From contig NZ_CP039424.1 in NCBI RefSeq assembly GCF_005877055.1, positions 2,294,001 to 2,358,000 of the forward strand: 64,000 bases of DNA, written 5' to 3'. The stretch's first letter is position 1, and every line of letters starts with the position of its first letter. Under the pieces are notes generated by a model. The model was not told where the DNA came from, searched no databases, and worked only from the letters and a program-made list of their open reading frames with translations. Shown here in pieces: positions 8,436 to 16,730 of this stretch. The stretch comes from Citricoccus sp. SGAir0253. GTDB lineage: Bacteria > Actinomycetota > Actinomycetes > Actinomycetales > Micrococcaceae. Both the position numbers and the translations under genes were made by a program.

Positions 8436-8491
8436 GGTCGGGGTCGAAAGGTCGGGGTCGAAAGGTCGGGGTCGAAGGGTCGGGGTCGAAG
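8436..8491. repeat. Four 14-base tandem repeats upstream of the pilin gene
   Basis: The unit GGTCGGGGTCGAA plus A or G recurs at 8436, 8450, 8464 and 8478, differing only at its last base. It lies between the tadC stop (8522) and the 17-base array. Confidence 0.95.
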
Positions 8492-8521
8492 GCCGGGCGG
8501 CCGGGGCGACCGCCGTCGGAC

Positions 8522-9457
8522 TCAGAAGCCGAGGTTCATGAGGGAGATTCCCGGGTAGATCGCGAAGATGACGGTCAGCGGAAGGATGCCGAACACGAGC
8601 GGGGTCATCATGCCGATCTCCTTGCGACCGGCGGACTCCAGCAACTCGCGCTTGGACAACTCGCGCACGTCCCTGGCCTGCGCCCTCAGGACATCGGCCA
8701 GCGGCGTGCCCCGCTCCAGGGCCACGAGCACCCCTTCGATGAAGCGTTCCACGGGGGCCAGCTGGATCCGGCGCGCACACGACTTCAGGGCGGTGTGGAC
8801 GGACGAGCCCGCTCGCATGTCGGCCAGCACCTGGCCGAACTCCTCCGCGAGCGCACCGCGCGCCGACGTCGCGACCCGCTCCAAGGCCCCGGGCGCGCTG
8901 TCGCCGGCGCTCACGGACATGGCGAACAGTTCCGCGATGGAGGGGAACTCGCTGAGGATCCGGGTGCGACGCCGCTTCACCTGCGCGCTCAGCACGTTGT
9001 CCCTCAGGAAGAACCCGACCACGGCCAGGCACAGCACCGTGACGACACCGAGCAGGGGATGGAGGCCGCCGTTGACGGCGAGGGCCACGCAGCCGACCAT
9101 GCCCGCACCCGCGCCCGCCGCCGCGGTCATGAGCTGCTGCGCCCGGTAGTCCTGCACGGACAGCTCCGAGCCCGCGGCCTCGAGCTTGCGCTCGAGGGCC
9201 TGTTGCCCCAGGTTGAAGCGGTCGAGGTGGCGCACGCCCTCGGCCAGCACGGGCTGCATGATGCGGCCCAGGGCGCCCCACGGCGTGACCCTCGGGTGCT
9301 CGGCCAGGAGTGACGACGCGGGCGTCCGGTTGCGCAACTGGGGCTCCACCCGACGGACCAGGGACGGCTGCCACCCCCAGGGAACGCCGCTCACGACGAG
9401 GGCCAGGCCGCAGCCCAGCGTGAGGCCCAGGACGAGGGCGACGGCGAGGGCGCTCAT
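8522..9457 (-). CDS. tadC: Tad pilus inner-membrane platform protein TadC
   Basis: 311-residue membrane protein with a type II secretion F domain: LSEFPSIAELFAMSVSAGDSAPGALERVA and LADVLRAQARDVRELSKRELLESAGRKEIGMMTPLVFGILPLTVIFAIYPG. Hydrophobic segments lie near residues 3-25, 110-155 and 283-305. With TadB it forms the membrane platform that couples the TadA motor to pilin assembly. The ATG abuts the stop codon of tadB. Confidence 0.9.
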   Translation of the reverse strand: MSALAVALVLGLTLGCGLALVVSGVPWGWQPSLVRRVEPQLRNRTPASSLLAEHPRVTPWGALGRIMQPVLAEGVRHLDRFNLGQQALERKLEAAGSELSVQDYRAQQLMTAAAGAGAGMVGCVALAVNGGLHPLLGVVTVLCLAVVGFFLRDNVLSAQVKRRRTRILSEFPSIAELFAMSVSAGDSAPGALERVATSARGALAEEFGQVLADMRAGSSVHTALKSCARRIQLAPVERFIEGVLVALERGTPLADVLRAQARDVRELSKRELLESAGRKEIGMMTPLVFGILPLTVIFAIYPGISLMNLGF

Positions 9458-10309
9458 CTACAGCACCCTCTTCTCGTCCGGGAGCGAGCCGATCCGCAGC
9501 ATCAGCTGGTAGCAGACCACCGAGACGACCAGGCCGCCGGCCAGGACCATCAGCCCGGTCAGGGACTGGTACGCCCGTACGGCCTCCGGCTGCGTCCCCA
9601 GCAGCAACAGGACGATCCACGGGGCCGCCACGGCCAGCCGGGCCGCGTTGACCGTCCAGGACTGGCGCGACTCCAGTTCACTGCGGGTCCGGGCGTCCTC
9701 GCGCAGGAACTCCGAGAGCGTGGACAGCAGCGTGCCGAGGTCCGCGCCTCCCACGTCCCGCGTGAGGCGCAGTGCGGCGACGAGGCGGTCGGCGACCGGG
9801 TCGGCCATGCGGAACTTGAGGTTGTCCAGGGCATCGGTGAACCGCAGGCCGGAACGGTAGTCACGGGCGAAGTCCCGGAAGGCCGGCTGCAGTTCTTCCG
9901 GCCCCTTGTCCCCCAGCTGGATGAGCGCCTCCGGCAGGGTCAGTCCGGCCCGGACCGCCGACCGCAGGTGGTCCACCGCATCCGGCCACACGTCGCGCAG
10001 CAGCGTGCGGCGCTTCCGGGCCTGCCACCGGAGGGTCACCCAGGGCACGAGCGCTCCGAACAGGGAGAAGCACAGGGCGATCGTGAGGGTCCGGGTGAGC
10101 AGGAAGACCGTGAGGAGCGCGACGACCCCACAGCCGACCGTGGCGGCCAGGACGCCGGCCGGTCCCACCTGCTCGACGCCGGCCTGGGCCAGCAGTTGCC
10201 GCAGCCGGCCGTCCCGGACGAGGACGCGGTCCTGCGGCGTCCGGGGCCAGAAGGACCACCACACCAGGAACAGGCCGGTCCCGAGGCCGAGGCCGAGCAG
10301 CAGCGACAT
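9458..10309 (-). CDS. tadB: Tad pilus inner-membrane platform protein TadB
   Basis: 283-residue membrane protein of the T2SSF family. Membrane segments lie near residues 3-20, 55-90 and 220-275. The central cytoplasmic domain carries DAVDHLRSAVRAGLTLPEALIQLGDKGPEEL and RLVAALRLTRDVGGADLGTLLSTLSEFLREDARTRSELESRQ, typical of TadB. Its ATG overlaps the tadA stop as ATGA. It acts with TadC as the assembly platform. Confidence 0.9.
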   Translation of the reverse strand: MSLLLGLGLGTGLFLVWWSFWPRTPQDRVLVRDGRLRQLLAQAGVEQVGPAGVLAATVGCGVVALLTVFLLTRTLTIALCFSLFGALVPWVTLRWQARKRRTLLRDVWPDAVDHLRSAVRAGLTLPEALIQLGDKGPEELQPAFRDFARDYRSGLRFTDALDNLKFRMADPVADRLVAALRLTRDVGGADLGTLLSTLSEFLREDARTRSELESRQSWTVNAARLAVAAPWIVLLLLGTQPEAVRAYQSLTGLMVLAGGLVVSVVCYQLMLRIGSLPDEKRVL

Positions 10310-11532
10310 CAGGCCACTCCTGCCACGGCGCGGGGATCGTACCCGTGGGCCTCCAGCTTGGGGTTCTCCAGCATGGCGGAGGGGTTGAGGACCAGGCGGC
10401 CGTCGACGCGGTGGAAGACGGTCGACGACTCGATGACACCGTCCTCGACCCGGGTGCCGACGGCAAGGATCTCCTCCACGTAACGCCGTCCGCGGCGATC
10501 ACGGGTGCAGTGCACCACGAGGTCGAAGCAGGAGGCGACCGTGGGGACGACGAAGTTCCGCGAGATGTTCTCCCCGGCCATGAGGGGTAGGGTGCAGATC
10601 TTCGCCAGGGCGTCCGAGGCGCTGTTCGCGTGGATCGTGCACATCCCGGGCAGGCCGCTGTTCAGGGCCACGAGCATGTCCAGGCTCTCGGCCTCCCGGA
10701 CCTCGCCCACGATCAGCCGGTCCGGTCGCATCCGCAGGGCCTCCTTGACGAGGCGACGCAGGGCGATCTCCCCGTGGCCTTCCAGGTTGGGCTGGCGGCA
10801 CTGCATCTGCACCACGTCCCGCAGCGGCAGCTTCAGCTCGAAGATCTCCTCCACCGTGACGACGCGTTCCCGGCTGCCGATGGAGGCGGAGAGGCAATTG
10901 AGGAGCGTCGTCTTGCCGGCCTGCGTCGCTCCGGAGACGAGGATGTTCAACCCCGCGTCGACGGCGGCGTCCAGGTAGCGTGCCGCCTCCGCGCTGAGGG
11001 AGCCCGAGCGCACGAGGTCCTCGAGGTGATGCGCCCGCACGACGAACTTGCGGATGTTGACGGACCAGTGCCGCTGGGTGATGTCGGGGATCACCACGTG
11101 CAGCCGGGAGCCGTCGGGCAGGGCGGCATCGACGAACGGCGAGGACAGGTCCAGCCGCCGCCCCGAGGTCTTCAGCATCCGCTCGACCAGGTCCCGGACG
11201 TTCTCCTCGGTCAGGGTGATGTCCGTGAGCTCGGAGACCCCTGCTCGCGCGCAGAACACGGCCGTCGGGGCGTTGATCCAGATCTCCTCGACGGAGTCGT
11301 CGTCGAGCAGTGGCTGCAGCGCCCCGAACCCGGCCACGGCGTCGAAGACGCTCCGGACGGCCTCGTCCCGGTCCGGGAGCAGCGGGAGGGACCCGACGAG
11401 GGACCGTGCGTCGTAGTCCGCCGTGGCGTCCTGCACCAGGCGCCGCACGTCGTCCGGCTCACGGAGCGGATCGACGCCCCGGCGACGGATCAACTCGCGG
11501 ACCTCGTCCGTCAGGATGCGGATGGCTTCCAT
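10309..11532 (-). CDS. tadA: Tad pilus assembly ATPase TadA (CpaF family)
   Basis: 407-residue secretion ATPase of the VirB11/CpaF type that powers Flp pilus assembly. Walker A is GATQAGKTT, the Asp box and Walker B region are VTVEEIFEL and DRLIVGEVREAESLDMLVALNSG, and the His-box region is CTIHANSASDAL. The ATG at 11532 is chosen because it has GGAGGGGAG just upstream; a longer reading to 11628 is open but its added residues are not family-like. First gene of the tad operon, divergent from the FHA/FtsK gene. No TadZ/CpaE-type gene is seen beside it. Confidence 0.95.
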   Translation of the reverse strand: MEAIRILTDEVRELIRRRGVDPLREPDDVRRLVQDATADYDARSLVGSLPLLPDRDEAVRSVFDAVAGFGALQPLLDDDSVEEIWINAPTAVFCARAGVSELTDITLTEENVRDLVERMLKTSGRRLDLSSPFVDAALPDGSRLHVVIPDITQRHWSVNIRKFVVRAHHLEDLVRSGSLSAEAARYLDAAVDAGLNILVSGATQAGKTTLLNCLSASIGSRERVVTVEEIFELKLPLRDVVQMQCRQPNLEGHGEIALRRLVKEALRMRPDRLIVGEVREAESLDMLVALNSGLPGMCTIHANSASDALAKICTLPLMAGENISRNFVVPTVASCFDLVVHCTRDRRGRRYVEEILAVGTRVEDGVIESSTVFHRVDGRLVLNPSAMLENPKLEAHGYDPRAVAGVA

Positions 11533-11803
11533 GGTCTCCCCTCCATGCGGGCCCCTCGGGCCACCGGCCTGTCCCCGGCCTCGGTCAGAGCGTACCGAGT
11601 TCCCGCCGCGGCGGGTAACACCCGTCACATGCCTGTGGACAACGCAATCCGCCCGTGACGTGCCGCTTCCCGCAGGGCGTGTCGTCCACAGCCGACGCCG
11701 ACCACCCCGCCGCCCGTCCCTCAGGCCGGGAGGATGTGCCGGAGGGCGGACCCGGGGCCGTTGACTCCACCGCCCTGTCCGTGGAGACGAGAGGGGACGG
11801 ACG
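11533..11803. promoter_or_regulatory. Divergent promoter region between tadA and the FHA/FtsK gene
   Basis: 271 non-coding bases that must hold both promoters. An 8-base inverted repeat, CTGTGGAC (11633-11640) and GTCCACAG (11684-11691), encloses the middle; a 6-base pair CGTCAC/GTGACG is interleaved with it. No strong -35/-10 pair could be chosen with confidence. Confidence 0.35.
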
Positions 11804-14800
11804 ATGTGGCTGCGGATCCTGGGCCTGCCCGACGGCGCGGCACCCTGGTGGGCCGCGCACGACCTGGGTACCGCCGACGGCGCCGACGTGGAGGTCCTGT
11901 TGCGTCGTCACCTGCCCGGGCATCGCTTCACCGCCGCGGGCCGGCCCCTGGGCCGCCTCACGCCCGCCGCCCTGCAGGGGGTTCCGTCCCTCACCGTCGT
12001 CGCCCGTCCAGCCACGTCCGGGGAGTCGGGCCGGGAGGGCGGCCCGGAGGTGGTCATGGTGACCGCGTCGGGTCCCGACGCCGGCCTGCTCGCCGCCCTG
12101 CCCCGGTCCGGGCTCACGGTGGGCCGGAACCAGTGCGACGTCCGGGTGGCCGATCCGTTCCTCTCGGCCCCGCACTTCCGGGTGGTCGTGGAGCCGGAGG
12201 GCGTGCGCATCGAGCCCTTGGGCGACTCGACCGGGCACCCCGGGCGGCGGCCCGGCACCGCGAGGGGGCACGTCACCGGCGCCGAGCCGTGGACCCGGGG
12301 CACCACGGACTTCCGCCTGGTGCGGGGCCGTCCCGGTCCGCTGGGACCCCGGTCCCCCCTTCCGCCACTGGCCGTGGATCCCGGGCCGGAGCCCACGCGG
12401 CCGAACGCCCTCCTCCAGGTCGTCATGGCCCTGGGACCCCTCGTGGTGGGGCTGGCCTTGGCGTTGGCGACGGGGCATTGGTTCTTCCTGCTCTTCAGCC
12501 TCGTCTCGGTCGCGGTCGCGGCGGTGATGTGGACCCAGCACCGCACGGCGCGGGCACGCCACGGCCGCCGGATCCGGCGGGAGGCCGATGACCTCGCCGC
12601 GCGCGTCGCGGCGGTGGCGCCCGGCCCGGGAGCCCTCGCCCTGGCCTCCCGCGCCGCCGTGCCGGACCGCTTCGGGGTCCACGGCGCCTCCCCCGGCCCC
12701 CCGGCGGTCCGCTGGGGCACCGCGACGGCCACGCTGCCCGTGGGCTCCGCGCAGGACCGGGACGACTGGGCGTCCTGGTCGAGGACGTGCCTGGCCGTGG
12801 TCACCGAGCTCCACCCGGGTGCGACCACCCGGGTGTTCGGCCGCCGCTCCACCCTGGACCACCTCGTCCCGTGGCTGGTGGTCCAACTGTGCCGTGACGC
12901 CGTCGCGACGGCACGCGGCATCCTGGTCCGCACCGCGGAGGGCGACTCCTGGCTGGGCGGGGGACGGGACGCCGCCGAGGGAACCGCGATCCTGGCGGCC
13001 GACGCCTCCCGGGCCGGCATCCCGGCCGGCTGGCACCTCGTGGTGCTCGGCCGGGGCGACCGGGTCGAGGGGCTCGGGCAGGGTGACGCCGTGAGGCCCG
13101 ACGAGGGGACCGCCACCGTGGGGGGCCTGGAGTACACCGGCCTGCGCTGGGACGGGCTGTCCCCCACGACGGCCGCCCGGCTCGTGGACGAGCTGGGGGC
13201 GAGCCCCCGCCCCCCGCACCGGCAGGCGCCCCCGGGGCTCGACTGGCCGGAGCCCGGGCTGTCCGGGTCGGCGACCGCCGGGCTGCGCTGCACCCTCGCC
13301 GGCGGGGCCGAACCGGTCACCCTGGACCTCGTGGGCGACGGCCCCCACGTGCTGGTCGCGGGGACCACCGGCTCGGGGAAGTCGGAACTGTTGCTCACCG
13401 CCCTGGTGGGCCTGGCCGCGGAGTACCCGCCGGCCGAGGTGTCGTACGTCCTCATGGACTTCAAGGGCGGATCGTCGTTCGCGCCGTTGTCCGGCCTGCC
13501 CCACACCATGTCGGTCGAGACGAACCTCGTCGAGGCCGAGTCATTGCGCACGGTCGATGCGCTGACCGCCGAGCTGCACCGCCGGGAGGAGCTGTTCCTC
13601 GCCGCCGGGAGTCCCGACTACGCCGCCCATCGCCGTGCACACCCCGATCAGCTCCTGCCCCGGCTCGTGGTCGCGGTGGACGAACTCCGCGTCCTCGTGG
13701 AGGACCATCCCCGGGCGGCGTCGGTCCTGGCCCGGTTGGCAGCCACGGGCCGGTCACTCGGCTTCCACCTCCTCCTGGCCACCCAGCGGGCCCAGGGAGC
13801 GGTGAGCCCGGACGTCCGGTCCAACCTCGGCACGGTCGTCTGCCTGCGCACGGCGACGGAGCAGGAGTCGTGGGACGTCCTCGGTGCACCTGACGCCCAC
13901 GGCCTGGATCCCGACCGCCCCGGACACGCGTTCATCCGCCACGGCGGCGGGCCGCTGCGCGCCTTCCGCGCCGGGCGGTTCGCCCGGCCCCCGGGCCCGC
14001 CCTGGCTCGAACCGTGGGACGGCACCACCACGACGGCGCGGGACCCCGACGCGGCCCCGTGGGCAGGCCTCGTCCAGGCCGTCGCGGACCGGACCGCCGC
14101 ACGCGGCCTGCGCCTCCCGGAGCCCGTCGTCACCCCGGCCCTGCCGGACCGCTGGGTGCCCACGGAGGCCGATCACCGGGCGGCGGGGCGCGACGCCGTC
14201 GTCCTGGGGCTGGCCGACCTCCCCCGCCACCGCCGCCGGGAACCGGTGACCTGGGAGCCCGGCCGGGACGTGCCGGTGGCCTGGATCGGCGTGGCGGCCG
14301 GAGGGCTGCACGACGCCGCCCGGTCGGTCATCGCCCAGCTCGCCCGGCGGGCCATGGAGCACGCCGACCGGCCGAACGGGACCGCGGCGGCACCCCTGGC
14401 GCCGCACACCGTGGTGCTGGACGGCGTCGGGGACCTCCAGGCCGGGAGCGGACTCCCGCCCAACTGGACGGTGCTGTCCCCCGCCACCGCACCGGCGGAG
14501 CGGCTGGAGGCCGCCTTCGACGGGATCGGCACCGAGCTGTCGGGGCGGCGCCCCGTCCACGTGGTCATCACGGGATGGGGTCGGTGGTCGGTGCTCCGCG
14601 TGGGCTCCGGGTACGAGACGGTGGAGGAGCGCCTCGGCACGCTGCTGCGGGACCACCCGCCCTCTGTGCTGGCCGTCGCCCTGTTCGGCGGGCGGGAACT
14701 GGCCGGGGGCCGCGTGCTGGCACAGGTGCCCCGGCGGTTCTACCTGCCGTCCGGGTCCACGCCGGAGCAGCGCATGGTGTGGCCGACCCTGCACCGGGTG

Positions 14801-14908
14801 CCCGAGGTGCCGGGCCGCGCGGTCATGGTCTCGCCCGGGGAACCGGCCCCCGGGATCGCCGTCCAGCTGGCGCTCAGGCCACCGGCCCGTCCGGCGGAAC
14901 CGGCGTGA
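11804..14908 (+). CDS. FHA-domain FtsK/SpoIIIE ATPase (EccC/EssC-like), stand-alone
   Basis: 1034 residues. A ubiquitin-like or FHA-like N-terminal half includes LPRSGLTVGRNQCDVRVADPFLSAPHFRVVVEPEG (about 100-135); two membrane helices follow at about 205-245 (LQVVMALGPLVVGLALALATGHWFFLLFSLVSVAVAAVMW). One intact FtsK/SpoIIIE domain has Walker A GTTGSGKSE (about 521-529), VLMDFKGGSSFAPLSGLPH and Walker B LVVAVDEL. The C-terminal 250 residues look like a second, degenerate ATPase domain without a P-loop. This is the layout of type VII secretion ATPases. No WXG100 substrate, EccB, EccD or EccE gene is nearby. It is divergent from tadA, so a link to pilus or secretion function is possible but unproven. 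Confidence 0.85.
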   Translation: MWLRILGLPDGAAPWWAAHDLGTADGADVEVLLRRHLPGHRFTAAGRPLGRLTPAALQGVPSLTVVARPATSGESGREGGPEVVMVTASGPDAGLLAALPRSGLTVGRNQCDVRVADPFLSAPHFRVVVEPEGVRIEPLGDSTGHPGRRPGTARGHVTGAEPWTRGTTDFRLVRGRPGPLGPRSPLPPLAVDPGPEPTRPNALLQVVMALGPLVVGLALALATGHWFFLLFSLVSVAVAAVMWTQHRTARARHGRRIRREADDLAARVAAVAPGPGALALASRAAVPDRFGVHGASPGPPAVRWGTATATLPVGSAQDRDDWASWSRTCLAVVTELHPGATTRVFGRRSTLDHLVPWLVVQLCRDAVATARGILVRTAEGDSWLGGGRDAAEGTAILAADASRAGIPAGWHLVVLGRGDRVEGLGQGDAVRPDEGTATVGGLEYTGLRWDGLSPTTAARLVDELGASPRPPHRQAPPGLDWPEPGLSGSATAGLRCTLAGGAEPVTLDLVGDGPHVLVAGTTGSGKSELLLTALVGLAAEYPPAEVSYVLMDFKGGSSFAPLSGLPHTMSVETNLVEAESLRTVDALTAELHRREELFLAAGSPDYAAHRRAHPDQLLPRLVVAVDELRVLVEDHPRAASVLARLAATGRSLGFHLLLATQRAQGAVSPDVRSNLGTVVCLRTATEQESWDVLGAPDAHGLDPDRPGHAFIRHGGGPLRAFRAGRFARPPGPPWLEPWDGTTTTARDPDAAPWAGLVQAVADRTAARGLRLPEPVVTPALPDRWVPTEADHRAAGRDAVVLGLADLPRHRRREPVTWEPGRDVPVAWIGVAAGGLHDAARSVIAQLARRAMEHADRPNGTAAAPLAPHTVVLDGVGDLQAGSGLPPNWTVLSPATAPAERLEAAFDGIGTELSGRRPVHVVITGWGRWSVLRVGSGYETVEERLGTLLRDHPPSVLAVALFGGRELAGGRVLAQVPRRFYLPSGSTPEQRMVWPTLHRVPEVPGRAVMVSPGEPAPGIAVQLALRPPARPAEPA

Positions 14909-15014
14909 GCACCAGCGATCCGCCGGTCCGACACGAGGGGGTCGCCGCACGCCGGCCGCAGCAGCGGTGGTCAGCACGGGGCGGGGACCGGTGGCGACAG
15001 TCCGGGCTCGTCGC

Positions 15015-16535
15015 TCAGCGCCCGGCGCGCTCGTCGGCCCACTCGCCGGTCCCCTCCTCGGCCGGTTCCCCCGGTCCCGCACCGGCTGGCTCGGTCACCG
15101 GCTCCCCCGCCTGGCCGGCAGTCCGACCGGCGACCGCGCCCGCACCCCGCCGCCACCTCAGCACGGTGCGGGCGACCACGGCCACCCCGACCAGCGCCAG
15201 GGCGACCCCCGCCGCGAGGAGGTAGCCGGCCTCCGGGGCCACGCCGTCGATCACGATGCCGGCCACCGGGGCGCCCATCGCCGCACCGGCGGTCATGGCC
15301 GAGCCGTAGTAGCCCATCGCCTCCCCGCGGCGGTCCTCGGGCACGATCCGGGACAGCTGGGCGGAGGCGGCGGCCAGCGTCGGGGCGGTGAACAGCCCGG
15401 ACAGCACCGCCACGAGGGCCAGCGGCCACACCCCGTCCACGAGGGCCAGCGGCAGCGTGCCCAGGGCGAAGACGCCCATCAGCAGCAGCGGGGAGATCCT
15501 CCGGCCGGCGGCCCCGTAGAGCAGGCCGCCGACGGCGGAGGCCCCACACCAGGTGGCGTAGACGATGCCCACCTGGCCGGCGAGGCCCGCGTGCTCGAGC
15601 TCGGCCACCATCGCGACCTCGGTGCCCACCATGAGCATCCCGGCGGCGCCGGAGACCACCAGCACGGCGAGCGCGGAGGGCGTCAGCCAGCTGAAGGCCG
15701 CCCGCAGCCTTCCGGCCCCCCGGCGCCGGGACCCGCCGGGGACGGGGGCGCCGGGGTCGGCGCCGCCGTCGGGGCCTCCCGACGGCGTCCCGGCACCGCC
15801 CGCGGGCACCAGCGGCAGGGCGCCGGTCGGCACCTCGGGGGCGGTGAGCTCCAGGTGGGCCGGCGCTCCGTGGACGGCCCCGGTGACGGCGCGGTCCCGG
15901 TCCTCCGCGGCGGAGTAGTCGCCGTCCGCTCCCCCGGCGGGCGCGGCCACCTGCTCGCTGCGGGTGGGCGGGTCGAACCACATCAGGTACAGCCCCGCCA
16001 CGGCCGCCGACCAGCCGATGATCGCCAGTCCCCACGCGCTGGACCAGCCCGTGGCGACGACGGCGCCCAGGGCCGGGCCCATCATGAAGATCGTCTCGGT
16101 GATGATGGAGTCCAGGGCGAAGGCGGTCTCGCGCTGCTGTCCGCGGGTGAGCACGCCGATCGACTGGCGTACCACGGAGAAGACCGGCAGCGCGAACACC
16201 CCGCCGAGGAACACCCCGGCGAGCAGCCAGGGGAAGGGCAGGTGCGGCACCACCGTCCACACGAGGGCCTCGGCCACCACGGAGGGCACGAGCGCGCGGC
16301 GCAGCCCGTGGCGGTCCACCTGCCGGCCGCGCCACGGCGCGCCGACGGCGAGGCCGAGGGTCATGGCGGCGGTGGCCAGGCCCGCGGCGCCGTAGCCGAG
16401 GCCCATGGTCACGGCCACGTGCAGGGTCAGGATGATGCCGGCCGCCGAGTGCGGGAACCGGGCGACGAAGCCGATGCCCAGGACGCGCCGCAGGCGCACG
16501 TCCCGCAGCAGCTGACCGTAGGCGGCGAAGTTCAC
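15015..16535 (-). CDS. MFS transporter
   Basis: 506-residue major facilitator with about twelve hydrophobic segments in two halves, joined by a long polar loop (about residues 200-285, Gly/Pro/Ala-rich). The first half has GLAVGAPWRGRQVDRHGLRRAL, an MFS motif-A-like loop. The C-terminal tail after the last helix is Ala/Glu/Gly-rich. It starts with GTG at 16535, six bases after a TAGCAT -10 box, so the transcript is probably leaderless. It diverges from the monooxygenase operon across 195 bases and could be part of the same response, but its substrate is unknown. Confidence 0.9.
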   Translation of the reverse strand: MNFAAYGQLLRDVRLRRVLGIGFVARFPHSAAGIILTLHVAVTMGLGYGAAGLATAAMTLGLAVGAPWRGRQVDRHGLRRALVPSVVAEALVWTVVPHLPFPWLLAGVFLGGVFALPVFSVVRQSIGVLTRGQQRETAFALDSIITETIFMMGPALGAVVATGWSSAWGLAIIGWSAAVAGLYLMWFDPPTRSEQVAAPAGGADGDYSAAEDRDRAVTGAVHGAPAHLELTAPEVPTGALPLVPAGGAGTPSGGPDGGADPGAPVPGGSRRRGAGRLRAAFSWLTPSALAVLVVSGAAGMLMVGTEVAMVAELEHAGLAGQVGIVYATWCGASAVGGLLYGAAGRRISPLLLMGVFALGTLPLALVDGVWPLALVAVLSGLFTAPTLAAASAQLSRIVPEDRRGEAMGYYGSAMTAGAAMGAPVAGIVIDGVAPEAGYLLAAGVALALVGVAVVARTVLRWRRGAGAVAGRTAGQAGEPVTEPAGAGPGEPAEEGTGEWADERAGR

Positions 16536-16541
16536 TGGTGC

Positions 16542-16547
16542 ATGCTA
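16542..16547 (-). promoter_or_regulatory. -10 box of a probable leaderless promoter (MFS gene)
   Basis: TAGCAT on the minus strand, six bases before the GTG start at 16535. Confidence 0.5.
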
Positions 16548-16687
16548 TCGCCGCGCGCCCGCCACCCGGTGCCCCGGGCCCGGCCCGCACGCTCGCCGCG
16601 GAGGATCCGGGCCGCCGTCGGGACCTGCCGCCGGGGCACCGGGTGGAGGATGCTGGGAATACATCACCGCACGCCCCGGTTGTACCC

Positions 16688-16705
16688 GTTGATTCAAATT
16701 TCAAC
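16688..16705. promoter_or_regulatory. Candidate MarR-type operator
   Basis: GTTGATTCAAATTTCAAC: 5-base inverted arms GTTGA/TCAAC around an AT-rich core, with further TTGA/TCAA half-sites. It is an AT-rich island in GC-rich surroundings, 26 bases before the ATG of the first gene of an operon whose third gene encodes a MarR-family regulator. Confidence 0.6.
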
Positions 16706-16730
16706 GAACCCTCGCGGCAAGGAGCAGACC

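Noticed and set aside
8436-8491. The 14-base repeats as a CRISPR array
   Set aside because: Units are contiguous, without spacers, and far too short.
16600-16730. A tRNA or riboswitch in the gap before the monooxygenase gene
   Set aside because: No cloverleaf or known aptamer core could be made out; the only clear element is the AT-rich inverted repeat.
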